DNA of 64,000 bases from Mycolicibacterium sp. J2 (GCF_026240945.1 NZ_JAPFPY010000009.1:1-64000), one strand, 5' to 3'; positions 27,437-36,499 are shown, counted from the stretch's first letter. Program-made: numbers and translations. The notes: a model not told the origin generated them from the sequence alone.

Positions 27437-28633
27437 TCAGCCCAGCGAGGCCAGCGCGCGGACCAACTGATCGACCTCGGCCGTCGTCGTATAGGGGGCC
27501 AGGCCGACGGTCACCGCACCGCCGATATCGCTGACCCCGATCAGGTCGAGCACCCGTGAGGTGGGGTCGGTGCTGGCCAGGATGCCGTTGTCGGCAAGTC
27601 GCTGCAGCACCCGCGCGGCAGGCACCCCCTGCACTGCGAAGCTGAGCACCGGGATGCGTTCGGCCGGGCTGCCCAGCACCATCACCAGCGGCAGCGACCG
27701 TAACGATGCCAGCAGGTAGGCGAACAGCCGGTCCATGTAGGCGGCCGCGGAATCCATTGAGACACCGAGTCTTTCGCGCCGCGTACCCTGTGCCGACTCG
27801 TCCAGGGAGGCCAGGTATTCGATGCTGGCCACCACGCCGGCGAGCAGTCCGTACTGGTGGGCGCCCATCTCGAGGCGCGCCGGCCCGGTGGCGTGTGGAT
27901 CCAGCGAGACCGAGCCGAACATGTCGATGACCGCCGGATCGCGGAACACCAGCGCACCGATCGGCGGCCCACCCCATGCCACCGCGTTGAGCGCCACGAT
28001 GTCGGCGTCGATATCGTCGATGTCGATCAGCCGGTACGGCGCCGCCGCCGAGTGGTCCACGATCACCAGCCCACTGTTGGCATGGACCAGCTTGGTCACG
28101 GGTTCCAGGTCGGTCAGGGTGCCCAGCGTCGACGACGCCGAGGTGATGGCGACCAGCCGAGTCGGCTTGGTGATCAGGCTCTCCCACTGCCAGCCCGGCA
28201 ACTCGCCGGTCTCGACGTCGACCTCGGCCCATTTCACCTTGGCGCCGTATCGATTCGCCGCCCGTAGCCACGGCAGGATGTTCGCCTCGGCGTCGAGGCG
28301 GGTGAGCACCACCTCGTAACCGAGGCCCACCCGGGACGAGGCGGCATCCGACAGCGAGGTGAGCAACACGGCACGGTCGGCGCCCAGCACCACGCCCTCC
28401 GGGCGGGCCCCCACCAGATCGGCGATGGCATGCCGCGCCGCCGCCAGCACGGCGGCGCTGCGCCGGGCGGAGGGATGCGGACCCGACGCCGAGGGCATGG
28501 ACCCGCGGAAGGCCGTCGACACCGTGGTCGATACGGAATCGGGCAGCAACATCCCGTTCGGGGCGTCGAAGTGCACCCAACCGTCGCCAAGTGACGGGTG
28601 CAATCCGCGCACCCGGGCGACGTCATATGCCAT
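27437..28633 (-). CDS. Class V aminotransferase/cysteine desulfurase homologue lacking the PLP lysine (Rv3778c type)
   Basis: A 398-residue protein with the overall NifS/SufS-like fold: N-terminal [11 protein letters not shown], a central [20 protein letters not shown] in place of the usual V-D-G/A-x-Q, and a C-terminal [16 protein letters not shown]. At the site where the family has S/G-H-K followed by a glycine-rich G-P, this protein reads [14 protein letters not shown], so the Schiff-base lysine is replaced by alanine. It may be a non-catalytic relative or use another chemistry. It is convergent with the quinone reductase with 3 bp between stops. Confidence 0.8.
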   Translation of the reverse strand: MAYDVARVRGLHPSLGDGWVHFDAPNGMLLPDSVSTTVSTAFRGSMPSASGPHPSARRSAAVLAAARHAIADLVGARPEGVVLGADRAVLLTSLSDAASSRVGLGYEVVLTRLDAEANILPWLRAANRYGAKVKWAEVDVETGELPGWQWESLITKPTRLVAITSASSTLGTLTDLEPVTKLVHANSGLVIVDHSAAAPYRLIDIDDIDADIVALNAVAWGGPPIGALVFRDPAVIDMFGSVSLDPHATGPARLEMGAHQYGLLAGVVASIEYLASLDESAQGTRRERLGVSMDSAAAYMDRLFAYLLASLRSLPLVMVLGSPAERIPVLSFAVQGVPAARVLQRLADNGILASTDPTSRVLDLIGVSDIGGAVTVGLAPYTTTAEVDQLVRALASLG

Positions 28634-28744
28634 GCAAGCCACCTTAGAACGTCTGCGATTCGGCCAGACGGACACAGTTCAGGTAAGTGCCCAGCCGCGC
28701 CCCACGGTCCCGGCCCGGATCACTTCGGCAGCCATACTAGTGCA

Positions 28745-30712
28745 GTGGGCTTGTCGTTCGGGGTGCTAATTGCCCTGCTGTTGCTGGTGTGCCCGGGAGC
28801 AATCGTCGCGCGGGCGGCGGGCCTGACCTGGCCCAGCGCAGTCGCGGTCAGCCCGGCCGTGACGTATGGCGTTGTGGCACTGGCGATCGTCCCGTTCGGC
28901 GCCGTCGCCGTCCCGTGGAATGGGTGGACCGCACTGGCCACCTTGATTGTTGTGACCGCCGTCACGTTCTTTTTGCGAAAACTGCTCGCCCGGTTCGGCG
29001 ACGCGGAGGCCGAGGCCCTCGCCTCCGCCCGTGGCCCTGCCCTGGTGGTGGCCGCCGGCGTGCTGCTGGGCGCGGCGCTGATCCTGCTGGCCGCGCTCAA
29101 GGGCCTGCCGAATTGGCAGTCGATTCCCAGCAACTGGGATTCCGTGTGGCACGCCAACACCATCCGATGGATCCTCGACACCGGCCAGGCCTCGCCCACC
29201 CACATGGGCGAACTGCGCAATGTCGAAACCCACGACGCCCTGTACTACCCGTCCACCTTTCACGCCCTGGCGGCGGTGTTCAGCCAGGTCAGCGGGTCCG
29301 CGGCGACCACCGCGTACACCATCAACTCACTGCTGGCGGCCATCTGGCTGTTTCCGGTCAGCGCCGCCGTGCTGACCTGGCTGATGCTGCGCCGGGTCAC
29401 CAGCCAGTGGCGCACCGCGGGGTGTGCGGCCACCGCGGCCGCGCTGTCGGCGAGTTTCACCGCGGTCCCCTATGTCGAGTTCGACACCGCGTCGATGCCC
29501 AATCTGGCGGCCTACGGGCTGGCGGTGCCGGCCGCCGCGTTGACCATCTCGGCGCTACGCCACCGGGACCGGATCCCGTTGGCCGTGGTCGCCGTGGTCG
29601 GGGTGTTCTCCGTGCACATCACCGGGGGCGTGGTGACGGTGTTGTTCGTCGCGGCATGGTGGCTGTTCGACGGGCTCTGGCGGCCGGTCCGCGGCCGGCT
29701 CATGGACTTCATCACCCTGCTGGTCGTCGGGGTGCCGACCCTGGTTCTGCTGCTGCCCCAGTTCGTCGGGGTGCTGCAGCAGGCCGAGATCATCGTCGGG
29801 CATGCCTTCGTCACCCATGAGGGCAAGAAGCGGGGGCTGATCGACGCGCTGGTCCAGCACACCCGCCACCTCAACGACTTCCCCATCCAGTGGTTCCTGA
29901 TCGTGGTCGCCGCCGCCGGTGCCGTGGTGCTGCTGTACCGCCGGATCTGGTGGCCGCTGGCGATCTGGCTGCTGCTGGTGGTGTCGATCGTGCATTCGTC
30001 GGCACCCTTCGGCGGCATCATCGGCACGCTCACCGGCCGGTTCAGCGACCTGTTCTACAGCGATCCGCGCCGGCTGTCGGCGGTGGTGACCATGCTGCTG
30101 ACCGCCGCCGCCGGGATCGGGCTGTACACCGTGGTGGCGCTGGCCTTGTCCCGGGCGCGCCGGCTGACCGGCCGCGGTACCCCACGGCTGTGGTACTCCG
30201 CGACCGCCGCGGTGCTGGTGGCCGTCGCCGTGGCCAGCGCCTGGCACTACTTCCCGCGGCACCGCTTCCTGATCGGCGACAAGTACGACCAGGTGATGAT
30301 CGACAACAAGGACTTGGAGGGGTTCGCCTACCTGGCCACCCTGCCCGGCGCGCGGGACACCCTGATCGGCGACGCCAACACCGACGGCACCGCGTGGATG
30401 TACGCGGTGGCCGGGCTGCATCCGTTGTGGACGCATTACGACTATCCGCAGCAGCAGGGGCCCGGCTACCACCGGTTCATCTTCTGGGCCTACGCCGACG
30501 ACGCCGACCACGATCCCCGGGTGGCCGAGGCCGTACACGCGCTCAACATCCGCTACGTGCTGACCAGCACCCCGGTGGTGCGCGGGTTCGTGATGCCGGA
30601 CGGACTAGTGTCACTGGACAAGTCGAAGTCGTGGGCCAAGATCTACGACAACGGAGAGACGCGCATCTACGAATGGCGCGGTGACGCTTCGTCGACACGG
30701 ACGAACGGCTGA
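28745..30712 (+). CDS. GT-C-type membrane glycosyltransferase (Rv3779 type, DUF6541)
   Basis: A 655-residue integral membrane protein with about 12 hydrophobic helices and a C-terminal soluble part. An extracytoplasmic loop contains WDSVWHANTIRWI, resembling the acidic first-loop site of GT-C transferases. The M. tuberculosis homologue Rv3779 is required to add galactosamine to arabinogalactan from a polyprenyl-phosphate donor in slow growers; whether that holds here is unknown. GTG 28745 gives MGLSFGVLIALLLLV, directly a membrane helix. It is followed after 21 bp by bpa and the galactan export genes. Confidence 0.82.
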   Translation: MGLSFGVLIALLLLVCPGAIVARAAGLTWPSAVAVSPAVTYGVVALAIVPFGAVAVPWNGWTALATLIVVTAVTFFLRKLLARFGDAEAEALASARGPALVVAAGVLLGAALILLAALKGLPNWQSIPSNWDSVWHANTIRWILDTGQASPTHMGELRNVETHDALYYPSTFHALAAVFSQVSGSAATTAYTINSLLAAIWLFPVSAAVLTWLMLRRVTSQWRTAGCAATAAALSASFTAVPYVEFDTASMPNLAAYGLAVPAAALTISALRHRDRIPLAVVAVVGVFSVHITGGVVTVLFVAAWWLFDGLWRPVRGRLMDFITLLVVGVPTLVLLLPQFVGVLQQAEIIVGHAFVTHEGKKRGLIDALVQHTRHLNDFPIQWFLIVVAAAGAVVLLYRRIWWPLAIWLLLVVSIVHSSAPFGGIIGTLTGRFSDLFYSDPRRLSAVVTMLLTAAAGIGLYTVVALALSRARRLTGRGTPRLWYSATAAVLVAVAVASAWHYFPRHRFLIGDKYDQVMIDNKDLEGFAYLATLPGARDTLIGDANTDGTAWMYAVAGLHPLWTHYDYPQQQGPGYHRFIFWAYADDADHDPRVAEAVHALNIRYVLTSTPVVRGFVMPDGLVSLDKSKSWAKIYDNGETRIYEWRGDASSTRTNG

Positions 30713-30733
30713 GGACGGGGTACGAGGAAGGCC

Positions 30734-31228
30734 ATGACGATCAATCCCGACGACGAGAACATCGAGATCCTGGCGGGCGAGCCGGGCACACCCAGCGGTG
30801 AGGACGACAAGTCGCTGACCGACCTGATCGAGCAGCCGGCCAAGGTCATGCGGATCGGCACCATGATCAAGCAGCTGCTCGAAGAGGTGCGCGCCGCACC
30901 GCTGGACGACGCGAGCCGCAGCAAGCTGCTGCAGATACACCGCAGCAGCATCAGCGAACTCGAGGACGGCCTCGCGCCGGAACTCCGGGAAGAGCTGGAG
31001 CGGCTGACGCTGCCGTTCACCGAGGACGCCGTGCCCACCGACGCCGAACTGCGCATCGCGCAGGCCCAGCTGGTCGGTTGGCTGGAGGGCCTGTTCCACG
31101 GCATCCAGACCGCGTTGTTCGCCCAGCAGATGGCGGCGCGTGCCCAACTGGAGCAGATGCGCCAGCTTCCGCCGGGCATGGTCCAGCAGCGTGGTCCCGG
31201 CCACCCCGGCACCGGGCAGTACCTGTAG
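30734..31228 (+). CDS. bpa: Bacterial proteasome activator Bpa (PafE)
   Basis: An ATP-independent ring that opens the 20S proteasome and allows degradation of unstructured proteins. The 164-residue protein has an acidic, flexible N-terminus, four helices (MRIGTMIKQLLEEVR, SELEDGLAPELREEL, ELRIAQAQLVGWLEGLFHGIQ in part) and the C-terminal proteasome-docking tetrapeptide GQYL preceded by a Gly/Pro linker. All are diagnostic of Rv3780. AGGAAGGCC precedes the ATG. It sits between a cell-wall transferase and the galactan exporter, an arrangement shared with M. tuberculosis. Confidence 0.93.
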   Translation: MTINPDDENIEILAGEPGTPSGEDDKSLTDLIEQPAKVMRIGTMIKQLLEEVRAAPLDDASRSKLLQIHRSSISELEDGLAPELREELERLTLPFTEDAVPTDAELRIAQAQLVGWLEGLFHGIQTALFAQQMAARAQLEQMRQLPPGMVQQRGPGHPGTGQYL

Positions 31229-31237
31229 CCGATTTGC

Positions 31238-32047
31238 ATGAGTAGACCGCATATCGAGACCCGCAATGCGTGGGTCGAGTTCCCGATCTTCGACGCCAAG
31301 TCGCGTTCGCTGAAGAAGGCTTTCCTGGGTAAGGCCGGCGGCGCGATCGGGCGCAACGAGTCCAACGTGGTGGTGATCGAGGCGCTGCGGGACATCACCC
31401 TGTCGCTGGAGATGGGCGACCGGGTGGGCCTGGTCGGGCACAACGGGGCGGGTAAGTCGACGCTGCTGCGGCTGCTGTCCGGCATCTACGAACCGACCCG
31501 TGGTTCGGCGACGGTGCGCGGACGGGTGGCCCCGGTGTTCGATCTCGGCGTCGGCATGGACCCGGAGATCTCGGGATTCGAGAACATCATCATCCGCGGG
31601 TTGTTCCTGGGGCAGACGCGCAAGCAGATGCTGGCCAAGGTCGACGAAATCGCCGAGTTCACCGAGTTGGGTGATTACCTGTCGATGCCGCTGCGCACCT
31701 ACTCCACCGGTATGCGGGTACGGCTGGCGATGGGGGTGGTCACCAGCATCGACCCCGAGATCCTGCTGCTGGACGAGGGCATCGGTGCCGTCGACGCCGA
31801 GTTCATGCACAAGGCCCGCAAGCGGCTGCAGGACCTGGTGGCGCGCTCCGGAATCCTGGTATTCGCAAGCCATTCCAACGAATTCCTGGCCCAGCTGTGC
31901 AACACCGCGATGTGGGTGGACCACGGCACCATCAAGATGACCGGCGGCATCGAGGAGGTCGTCGGTGCCTATGAGGGTCCCGACGCCGCCCGGCATGTGC
32001 GCGAGGTGCTCGACGAGAACGCCCGGTCAGACTCGGCCAATGGCTGA
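31238..32047 (+). CDS. wzt: Galactan export ABC transporter ATPase (Wzt, Rv3781)
   Basis: The ATPase that drives export of lipid-linked galactan. The 269-residue protein has Walker A GHNGAGKST, the signature YSTGMRVRLAMG, Walker B ILLLDEGIGAVD and the H-loop FASHSNEF. The N-terminal part with the Gly-gate-like region is typical of O-antigen/teichoic acid exporters, and the carbohydrate-binding C-terminal domain of some Wzt proteins is absent. The mycobacterial pair has been shown to translocate galactan. The stop overlaps the glfT1 start by 8 bp. Confidence 0.93.
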   Translation: MSRPHIETRNAWVEFPIFDAKSRSLKKAFLGKAGGAIGRNESNVVVIEALRDITLSLEMGDRVGLVGHNGAGKSTLLRLLSGIYEPTRGSATVRGRVAPVFDLGVGMDPEISGFENIIIRGLFLGQTRKQMLAKVDEIAEFTELGDYLSMPLRTYSTGMRVRLAMGVVTSIDPEILLLDEGIGAVDAEFMHKARKRLQDLVARSGILVFASHSNEFLAQLCNTAMWVDHGTIKMTGGIEEVVGAYEGPDAARHVREVLDENARSDSANG

Positions 32048-32972
32048 CACGGTGGTCGCGGTCGTCGTCACGCACCGCCGCGTCGACACACTGGCCGACT
32101 CGCTGGCCGCGGTGTGCGGCCAGGACCGCCCCCCCGACCACCTGATCGTCGTCGACAACGACGCCGACGACCGGGTACGCACCCTGGTCGAAGACCAGGT
32201 GGTGCCGTCCACCTATCTGGGTTCGCACCGAAATCTGGGCGGCGCAGGCGGTTTCGCGCTCGGGATGTTGCATGCCCTGGCGCTGGGTGCGGACTGGGTC
32301 TGGCTGGCCGACGACGACGGCAGACCGGCCGATGCATCGGTGCTCGGCACGTTGTTGGCTTGTGCCGCAAAGCATTCGCTGGCCGAGGTATCGCCGATGG
32401 TATGCGATATGGACCAGCCGGAACGGTTGGCGTTCCCGCTGCGCCGCGGGCTGGTGTGGCGCCGGCGAGTGTCGGAGCTGCGGGAAGGCCCCGGCGATCT
32501 GTTGCCGGGTATCGCCTCGTTGTTCAACGGGGCATTGTTCTCGGCTGCGGCGGTGGAAACCGTTGGCGTTCCTGATCTTCGGCTGTTCATCCGCGGTGAC
32601 GAGGTGGACCTGCACCGCCGACTGGTGTTGTCGGGGGTGGCCTTCGGAACCTGCTTGGCGGCGACGTATCTGCATCCCTACGGGTCCGACGAGTTCAAGC
32701 CGATTCTCGGTGGGCGCATGCATACCCAGTACCCGGACAACGACGTCAAGCGCTACTACACCTACCGCAACCGCGGGTACGTGCAGGCTCAGCGCGGGCA
32801 GCGCCGGCTGATCCCGCAGGAGTGGGTGCGGTTCGGCTGGTACTTCCTGATCACTCGCCGTGACCTTGCCGGGCTGCGGGACTGGGTGCGGCTGCGGAAG
32901 CTGGGGCGGCAGGAGAGATTCGAGAGGTACGAGAGCCAGGGCGAGCGAAGCGACGGGAGGATAATTCAGTGA
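32040..32972 (+). CDS. glfT1: Galactofuranosyltransferase GlfT1
   Basis: Adds the first two galactofuranose units to the rhamnosyl linker lipid. The 310-residue GT2 enzyme contains VVTHRRVDTL, the donor-binding LIVVDNDADDR, SHRNLGGAGGFALGMLHAL, the metal-binding D-D-D in WVWLADDDGRP and the acceptor-site RGDEVDLHRRL. Long stretches match Rv3782. The last about 15 residues (ESQGERSDGRIIQ) diverge because the gene end is built from a dispersed repeat. It overlaps wzt by 8 bp and wzm by 4 bp. Confidence 0.95.
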   Translation: MADTVVAVVVTHRRVDTLADSLAAVCGQDRPPDHLIVVDNDADDRVRTLVEDQVVPSTYLGSHRNLGGAGGFALGMLHALALGADWVWLADDDGRPADASVLGTLLACAAKHSLAEVSPMVCDMDQPERLAFPLRRGLVWRRRVSELREGPGDLLPGIASLFNGALFSAAAVETVGVPDLRLFIRGDEVDLHRRLVLSGVAFGTCLAATYLHPYGSDEFKPILGGRMHTQYPDNDVKRYYTYRNRGYVQAQRGQRRLIPQEWVRFGWYFLITRRDLAGLRDWVRLRKLGRQERFERYESQGERSDGRIIQ

Positions 32973-33799
32973 CGTTCACCGACGCGGCAGCACAATCCAA
33001 GACCTTCGCCCGCGCCTGGGGTGATCTGGTGTCCGGTTTCGGCAAGCGTGAGCTGTGGCTGCACCTGGGTTGGCAGGACATCAAACAGCGGTACCGGCGC
33101 AGCGTGCTCGGCCCGTTCTGGATCACCATCGCCACCGGCACCATGGCCGTCGCGCTCGGCGGGCTGTACTCGCAGTTGTTCCATCTCAAGCTGGCCGAGC
33201 ATCTGCCCTATGTGACCCTGGGCCTGATCATCTGGAACATGATCAACGCGGCCATCATCGAGGGCGCCGACGTGTTCATCGCCAACGAGGGCCTGATCAA
33301 GCAACTGCCAACGCCACTGAGCGTGCACGTCTATCGGCTGGTGTGGCGCCAGGTCCTGCTCTTCGCGCACAACATCATCATCTTCGTCATCATCGCGATC
33401 ATCTTCCCGCAGCCGTGGAAGTGGACCGACCTGATGTTCATCCCCGCGCTGGCCCTGATCGTGGCCAATTGTGTCTGGGTGGCACTGTGTTTCGGCATCC
33501 TGGCCACCCGGTATCGCGATATCAGCCCGCTGTTGTTCAGCCTGGTGCAGCTGTTGTTCTACATGACGCCGATCATCTGGAACGACCAGACGCTGCGCGA
33601 CCAGGGCGCCGGCGGGTGGGCCAAGATCATCGAGTTCAACCCGCTGCTGCACTACGTCGACATCGTCCGGGCGCCGCTGCTCGGTGCCGATCAGGAGCTG
33701 CGGCACTGGATCGTGGTGCTGGTGTTCACCGTGCTGGGCTGGCTGATGGCGGCGCTGGCCATGCGCCAGTACCGCGCCCGGGTGCCGTACTGGGTGTAG
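32969..33799 (+). CDS. wzm: Galactan export ABC transporter permease (Wzm, Rv3783)
   Basis: A 276-residue ABC-2-type permease with six membrane helices. Conserved elements include the amphipathic N-terminal WQDIKQRYRRSVLGPFWITI and the fourth-to-sixth helix region FYMTPIIWNDQTLRD...FNPLLHYVDIVR. It forms the channel for lipid-linked galactan with Wzt. GTG 32969 overlaps the glfT1 stop (GTGA), so synthesis of linker galactan and its export are translationally coupled. Confidence 0.93.
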   Translation: MTFTDAAAQSKTFARAWGDLVSGFGKRELWLHLGWQDIKQRYRRSVLGPFWITIATGTMAVALGGLYSQLFHLKLAEHLPYVTLGLIIWNMINAAIIEGADVFIANEGLIKQLPTPLSVHVYRLVWRQVLLFAHNIIIFVIIAIIFPQPWKWTDLMFIPALALIVANCVWVALCFGILATRYRDISPLLFSLVQLLFYMTPIIWNDQTLRDQGAGGWAKIIEFNPLLHYVDIVRAPLLGADQELRHWIVVLVFTVLGWLMAALAMRQYRARVPYWV

Positions 33800-33894
33800 T
33801 TCGGCCGTTCACCTGGGCGCCACCGCAGATTCGGCTCCGGCGCGTTGAATGGGCCGCAGCGCACCTCTGACCTCCCAGATTCCCAGGAGCAGCC

Positions 33895-34500
33895 ATGACC
33901 GACGTCATCAACGGCGAAACCACCACACCCGCACCGGAAAACGTCATCGATGCCGAACTCATCCCGCTGGACGCTCCGGCAGAAGTGAAGCGGCCGGCGT
34001 TGGCGCTGCGGGAGGTGCTGGGCGGCCAGCTCGCGGCCGGGCACAACCTGTCCGGCGAACTGGTCACCGTGGCCACCGACACCACCGCCGCCGTGGTGGA
34101 AGCCCCCGCCAAGGTGATCGCCGCGATCCGCGAGGGCGCCACGCTGCCGACCGCGTTCGGTGAGACCGGCGACGCCGTGCAGGCGGCCGTCGGCGACGCC
34201 GGGACGCGGCTGCGCCACGCCGTCGGCGAGTACGTCGGCCAGCAGGCCACCCTGCCCAACGCCGTCGTCACCGGTGCGGCCGAAGTGGCGGCCTCGCTGA
34301 TCCGGGCCCACGGGTCGCTGGCCGCCTCGGCCGTGGACGGCGTCTTCGCCGTCGCGACCGTCGCCGGCACCGGCGGCGACGTCCGCGATGCCATCGATCA
34401 GGAGTGGAGCGAGCTCAACGCCGCCGCGGTCGCCGCGCGCGACGCCGTGCAGGCGCGGGTGGCGGCGGCCCGCCAGGGCATCCGGGACGCGATCGCCTGA
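33895..34500 (+). CDS. Uncharacterised Ala-rich helical protein
   Basis: A 201-residue acidic protein with no signal peptide and no clear membrane segment. It is rich in Ala, Val, Thr and Glu, with predicted long amphipathic helices (e.g. EVTVATDTTAAVVEAPAKV-like periodicity; DAIDQEWSELNAAAVAARDAV). It recalls low-complexity mycobacterial cell-surface-associated helical proteins, but I recognise no family. CCCAGGAGCAGCC supplies a ribosome site before the ATG. It follows wzm after 95 bp and ends before a hairpin, so it is probably a separate short transcript. Confidence 0.7.
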   Translation: MTDVINGETTTPAPENVIDAELIPLDAPAEVKRPALALREVLGGQLAAGHNLSGELVTVATDTTAAVVEAPAKVIAAIREGATLPTAFGETGDAVQAAVGDAGTRLRHAVGEYVGQQATLPNAVVTGAAEVAASLIRAHGSLAASAVDGVFAVATVAGTGGDVRDAIDQEWSELNAAAVAARDAVQARVAAARQGIRDAIA

Positions 34501-34512
34501 CCCAGGCGCGAG

Positions 34513-34561
34513 CGTGAACTCGTGCCCGACGGATCGCCGATTCATCGCACACGAGTTCACG
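34513..34561. terminator. Inverted repeat, 12-bp perfect arms, between convergent genes
   Basis: Arms 34513-34524 (CGTGAACTCGTG) and 34550-34561 are perfectly complementary, with further partial pairing of the flanking CGCG. The loop is 25 nt. It lies between two convergent stops (34500 and 34576) and has no U tract, so a bidirectional intrinsic-type terminator or a conserved repeat are both possible. Confidence 0.6.
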
Positions 34562-34575
34562 TTCGGCGCGGGAGG

Positions 34576-35046
34576 TCAGCGGCGCGGCGCCTTCATCCGG
34601 GTCGCCACGTTGAACCGGTTCCACGTGTTGATGGTGACGGCCAACGCGATCACCTGCGCCAACTCTTTCTCGCTGAACACGGCGGCGGCCTTGGCGTACA
34701 CCTCGTCGGAGACGTGTCCATGGTGCAGTTCGGTGATGGCCTCGGTCAGCTCCAGGGCGGCGCGCTCACGTTCGGTGAACAGGGTCCCGGCCTCCTCCCA
34801 GGCCGCGACGAGGGCCAGGCGCTGCTCGGTCTCGCCGTGCTTGCGGGCGTCGGCGACGTGCATGTCCAGGCAGAACGCGCAGTGGTTGAGCTGGCTGGCC
34901 CGGATCTTGATGAGCTCGCCGAGGGTCGGGTCGACATCCTTGGCCGCGGCGCCGGACAGCTTCATCATCGCGTCGTAGAGCTCGGGTGCGACCTTGTAGA
35001 TCTGCACACGGTCGATGGCGGTGGGGTGCTCGAGTGTCTGTGTCAT
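34576..35046 (-). CDS. AhpD-like carboxymuconolactone decarboxylase-family protein
   Basis: A 156-residue all-helical protein. The redox motif CAFCLDMH (Cys-x2-Cys-x3-His) is the AhpD-type active site for peroxide reduction, preceded by the ELIKIRASQLNHC helix. The C-terminal NTWNRFNVATR is typical of the family. It probably acts as a thiol-dependent peroxidase or related redox protein in the cytosol. It is divergent from a MocR regulator with only 46 bp between starts, so it is the likely regulated gene. Confidence 0.87.
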   Translation of the reverse strand: MTQTLEHPTAIDRVQIYKVAPELYDAMMKLSGAAAKDVDPTLGELIKIRASQLNHCAFCLDMHVADARKHGETEQRLALVAAWEEAGTLFTERERAALELTEAITELHHGHVSDEVYAKAAAVFSEKELAQVIALAVTINTWNRFNVATRMKAPRR

Positions 35047-35092
35047 GCCTGCAACGCTAGCCACCAAAGACCCATCTACATGGTTCAATTCG

Positions 35093-36499
35093 ATGGTGAC
35101 TTTGTGGGCCAATTCGGGTGCGCGGGACCTGCATCTCGACCTGCGCGAGGTCATCACCCCCGGAGCCCGGGGCGCCAGGGAACTGCTGCTGGACGCCCTG
35201 CGCGAGGCGGTGCGGTCCGGGCGGCTGTCGGCAGGCACCATGCTCCCGCCGTCCCGCACCCTGGCCGCCGATCTCGGGTTGTCCCGCAACACCGTCGCCG
35301 ACGCCTACGCCGAACTGGTCGCCGAGGGCTGGTTGGCATCGCGCCAGGGCGCGGGCACCTGGGTGGTGAGCACCGGCACCCCGACGCTGCCGGCCCGGCC
35401 CCGCGGCACCCCGGGCGCCCCACGACACAACCTGATGCCCGGCTCCCCCGACGTCGCCGCGTTCCCGCGCTCGGCCTGGCTGGCGTCCACCCGGCGCATG
35501 CTGGCCACCGCACCGAATGAGGCTCTGCGCATGGGCGATCCGCGCGGACGCATCGAATTGCGCACGGCACTGGCCGAATACCTGGCCCGGGTGCGCGGGG
35601 TCCGCGCCACACCCGACCAGATCGTCATCTGCGCCGGCACCCGGCACGCCGTCGAGATTCTCGGCCGGGCGCTGGGCGGCCCCTTCGCAGTGGAGGCCTA
35701 CGGCCTGTTCCTGTTCCGCAATGCACTTGCCGCCCAAGGTGTCTCGACCGTACCCGTCGATGTCGACGGCGACGGCGCCGTCGTCGGGGCACTCTCCGAC
35801 GGTGTCCGCGCCACGCTGCTCACCCCCGCACACCACTTCCCGCACGGGGTGCCGCTGCACCCGGCCCGGCGCACCGCAGCGTGTGAGTGGGCGCACCGCA
35901 CCGGGGGTTATGTCATCGAGGACGACTACGACGGCGAGTTCCGCTACGACCGCCAACCCGTCGGGGCGGTGCAGGGCCTCGACCCGGACCGGGTGGTGTA
36001 CTGCGGCTCGGCCAGCAAGAGTCTGTCCCCGGTGCTGCGGCTGGGCTGGATGGTGGTACCCGGTGAACTGCTCGACCCGGTGCTGGCGGCGATGGGCGGT
36101 GACCAGTTCCACGTCAGCGGGCTCACCGCCCTGACAATGGCCGACTTCATCGCGCACGGCAGTTATGACAAGCACATTCGCCGCATGCGCCTGGCCTACC
36201 GGCGCCGGCGCGACCGCCTGGTCGCCGCGCTGGCACCGCTGGGCGTCGGCGTGAGCGGACTGTCCGCCGGGCTGCACCTACTGCTCACCCTGCCCGACGG
36301 CACCGAGGCCGAGGTGGTGCGCCGGGCCGGGGACGCCGGTATCGCATTGTCCGGCTTGGCCATGCTGCGCCACCCGGACGCCGGGCCGGGCACTCCCGTG
36401 CGGGACGGTGTGGTGGTGAGCTTCGGCACTCCGGCCGAGCACGCCTTCGGTCCCGCCGTGGACGCCTTGTGTGACGTGCTGGCCGGGATCAGTCGGTGA
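35093..36499 (+). CDS. MocR/PdxR-family transcriptional regulator (GntR-aminotransferase fusion)
   Basis: A 468-residue regulator. The N-terminal winged helix covers about residues 15-85 (LREAVRSGRLSAGTMLPPSRT, shown in part, then DLGLSRNTVADAYAELVAEGWL), and the rest is a fold-type I aminotransferase domain with EDDYDGEFRYDR and the PLP lysine in GSASKSLSPVLRLGW. Such proteins bind PLP or a PLP-amino acid adduct and often control vitamin B6 or amino-acid genes. ATG 35093 was chosen: it starts a normal MocR N-terminus and leaves a short divergent promoter. No pdxST genes adjoin, so the target is probably the AhpD-like gene and itself. Confidence 0.87.
   Translation: MVTLWANSGARDLHLDLREVITPGARGARELLLDALREAVRSGRLSAGTMLPPSRTLAADLGLSRNTVADAYAELVAEGWLASRQGAGTWVVSTGTPTLPARPRGTPGAPRHNLMPGSPDVAAFPRSAWLASTRRMLATAPNEALRMGDPRGRIELRTALAEYLARVRGVRATPDQIVICAGTRHAVEILGRALGGPFAVEAYGLFLFRNALAAQGVSTVPVDVDGDGAVVGALSDGVRATLLTPAHHFPHGVPLHPARRTAACEWAHRTGGYVIEDDYDGEFRYDRQPVGAVQGLDPDRVVYCGSASKSLSPVLRLGWMVVPGELLDPVLAAMGGDQFHVSGLTALTMADFIAHGSYDKHIRRMRLAYRRRRDRLVAALAPLGVGVSGLSAGLHLLLTLPDGTEAEVVRRAGDAGIALSGLAMLRHPDAGPGTPVRDGVVVSFGTPAEHAFGPAVDALCDVLAGISR

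Noticed and set aside
36278-36499. Genuine long C-terminal domain on the HD protein
   Set aside because: The extension is antisense to a conserved regulator gene, has no recognisable pattern, and a dinucleotide repeat explains it as a frameshift.
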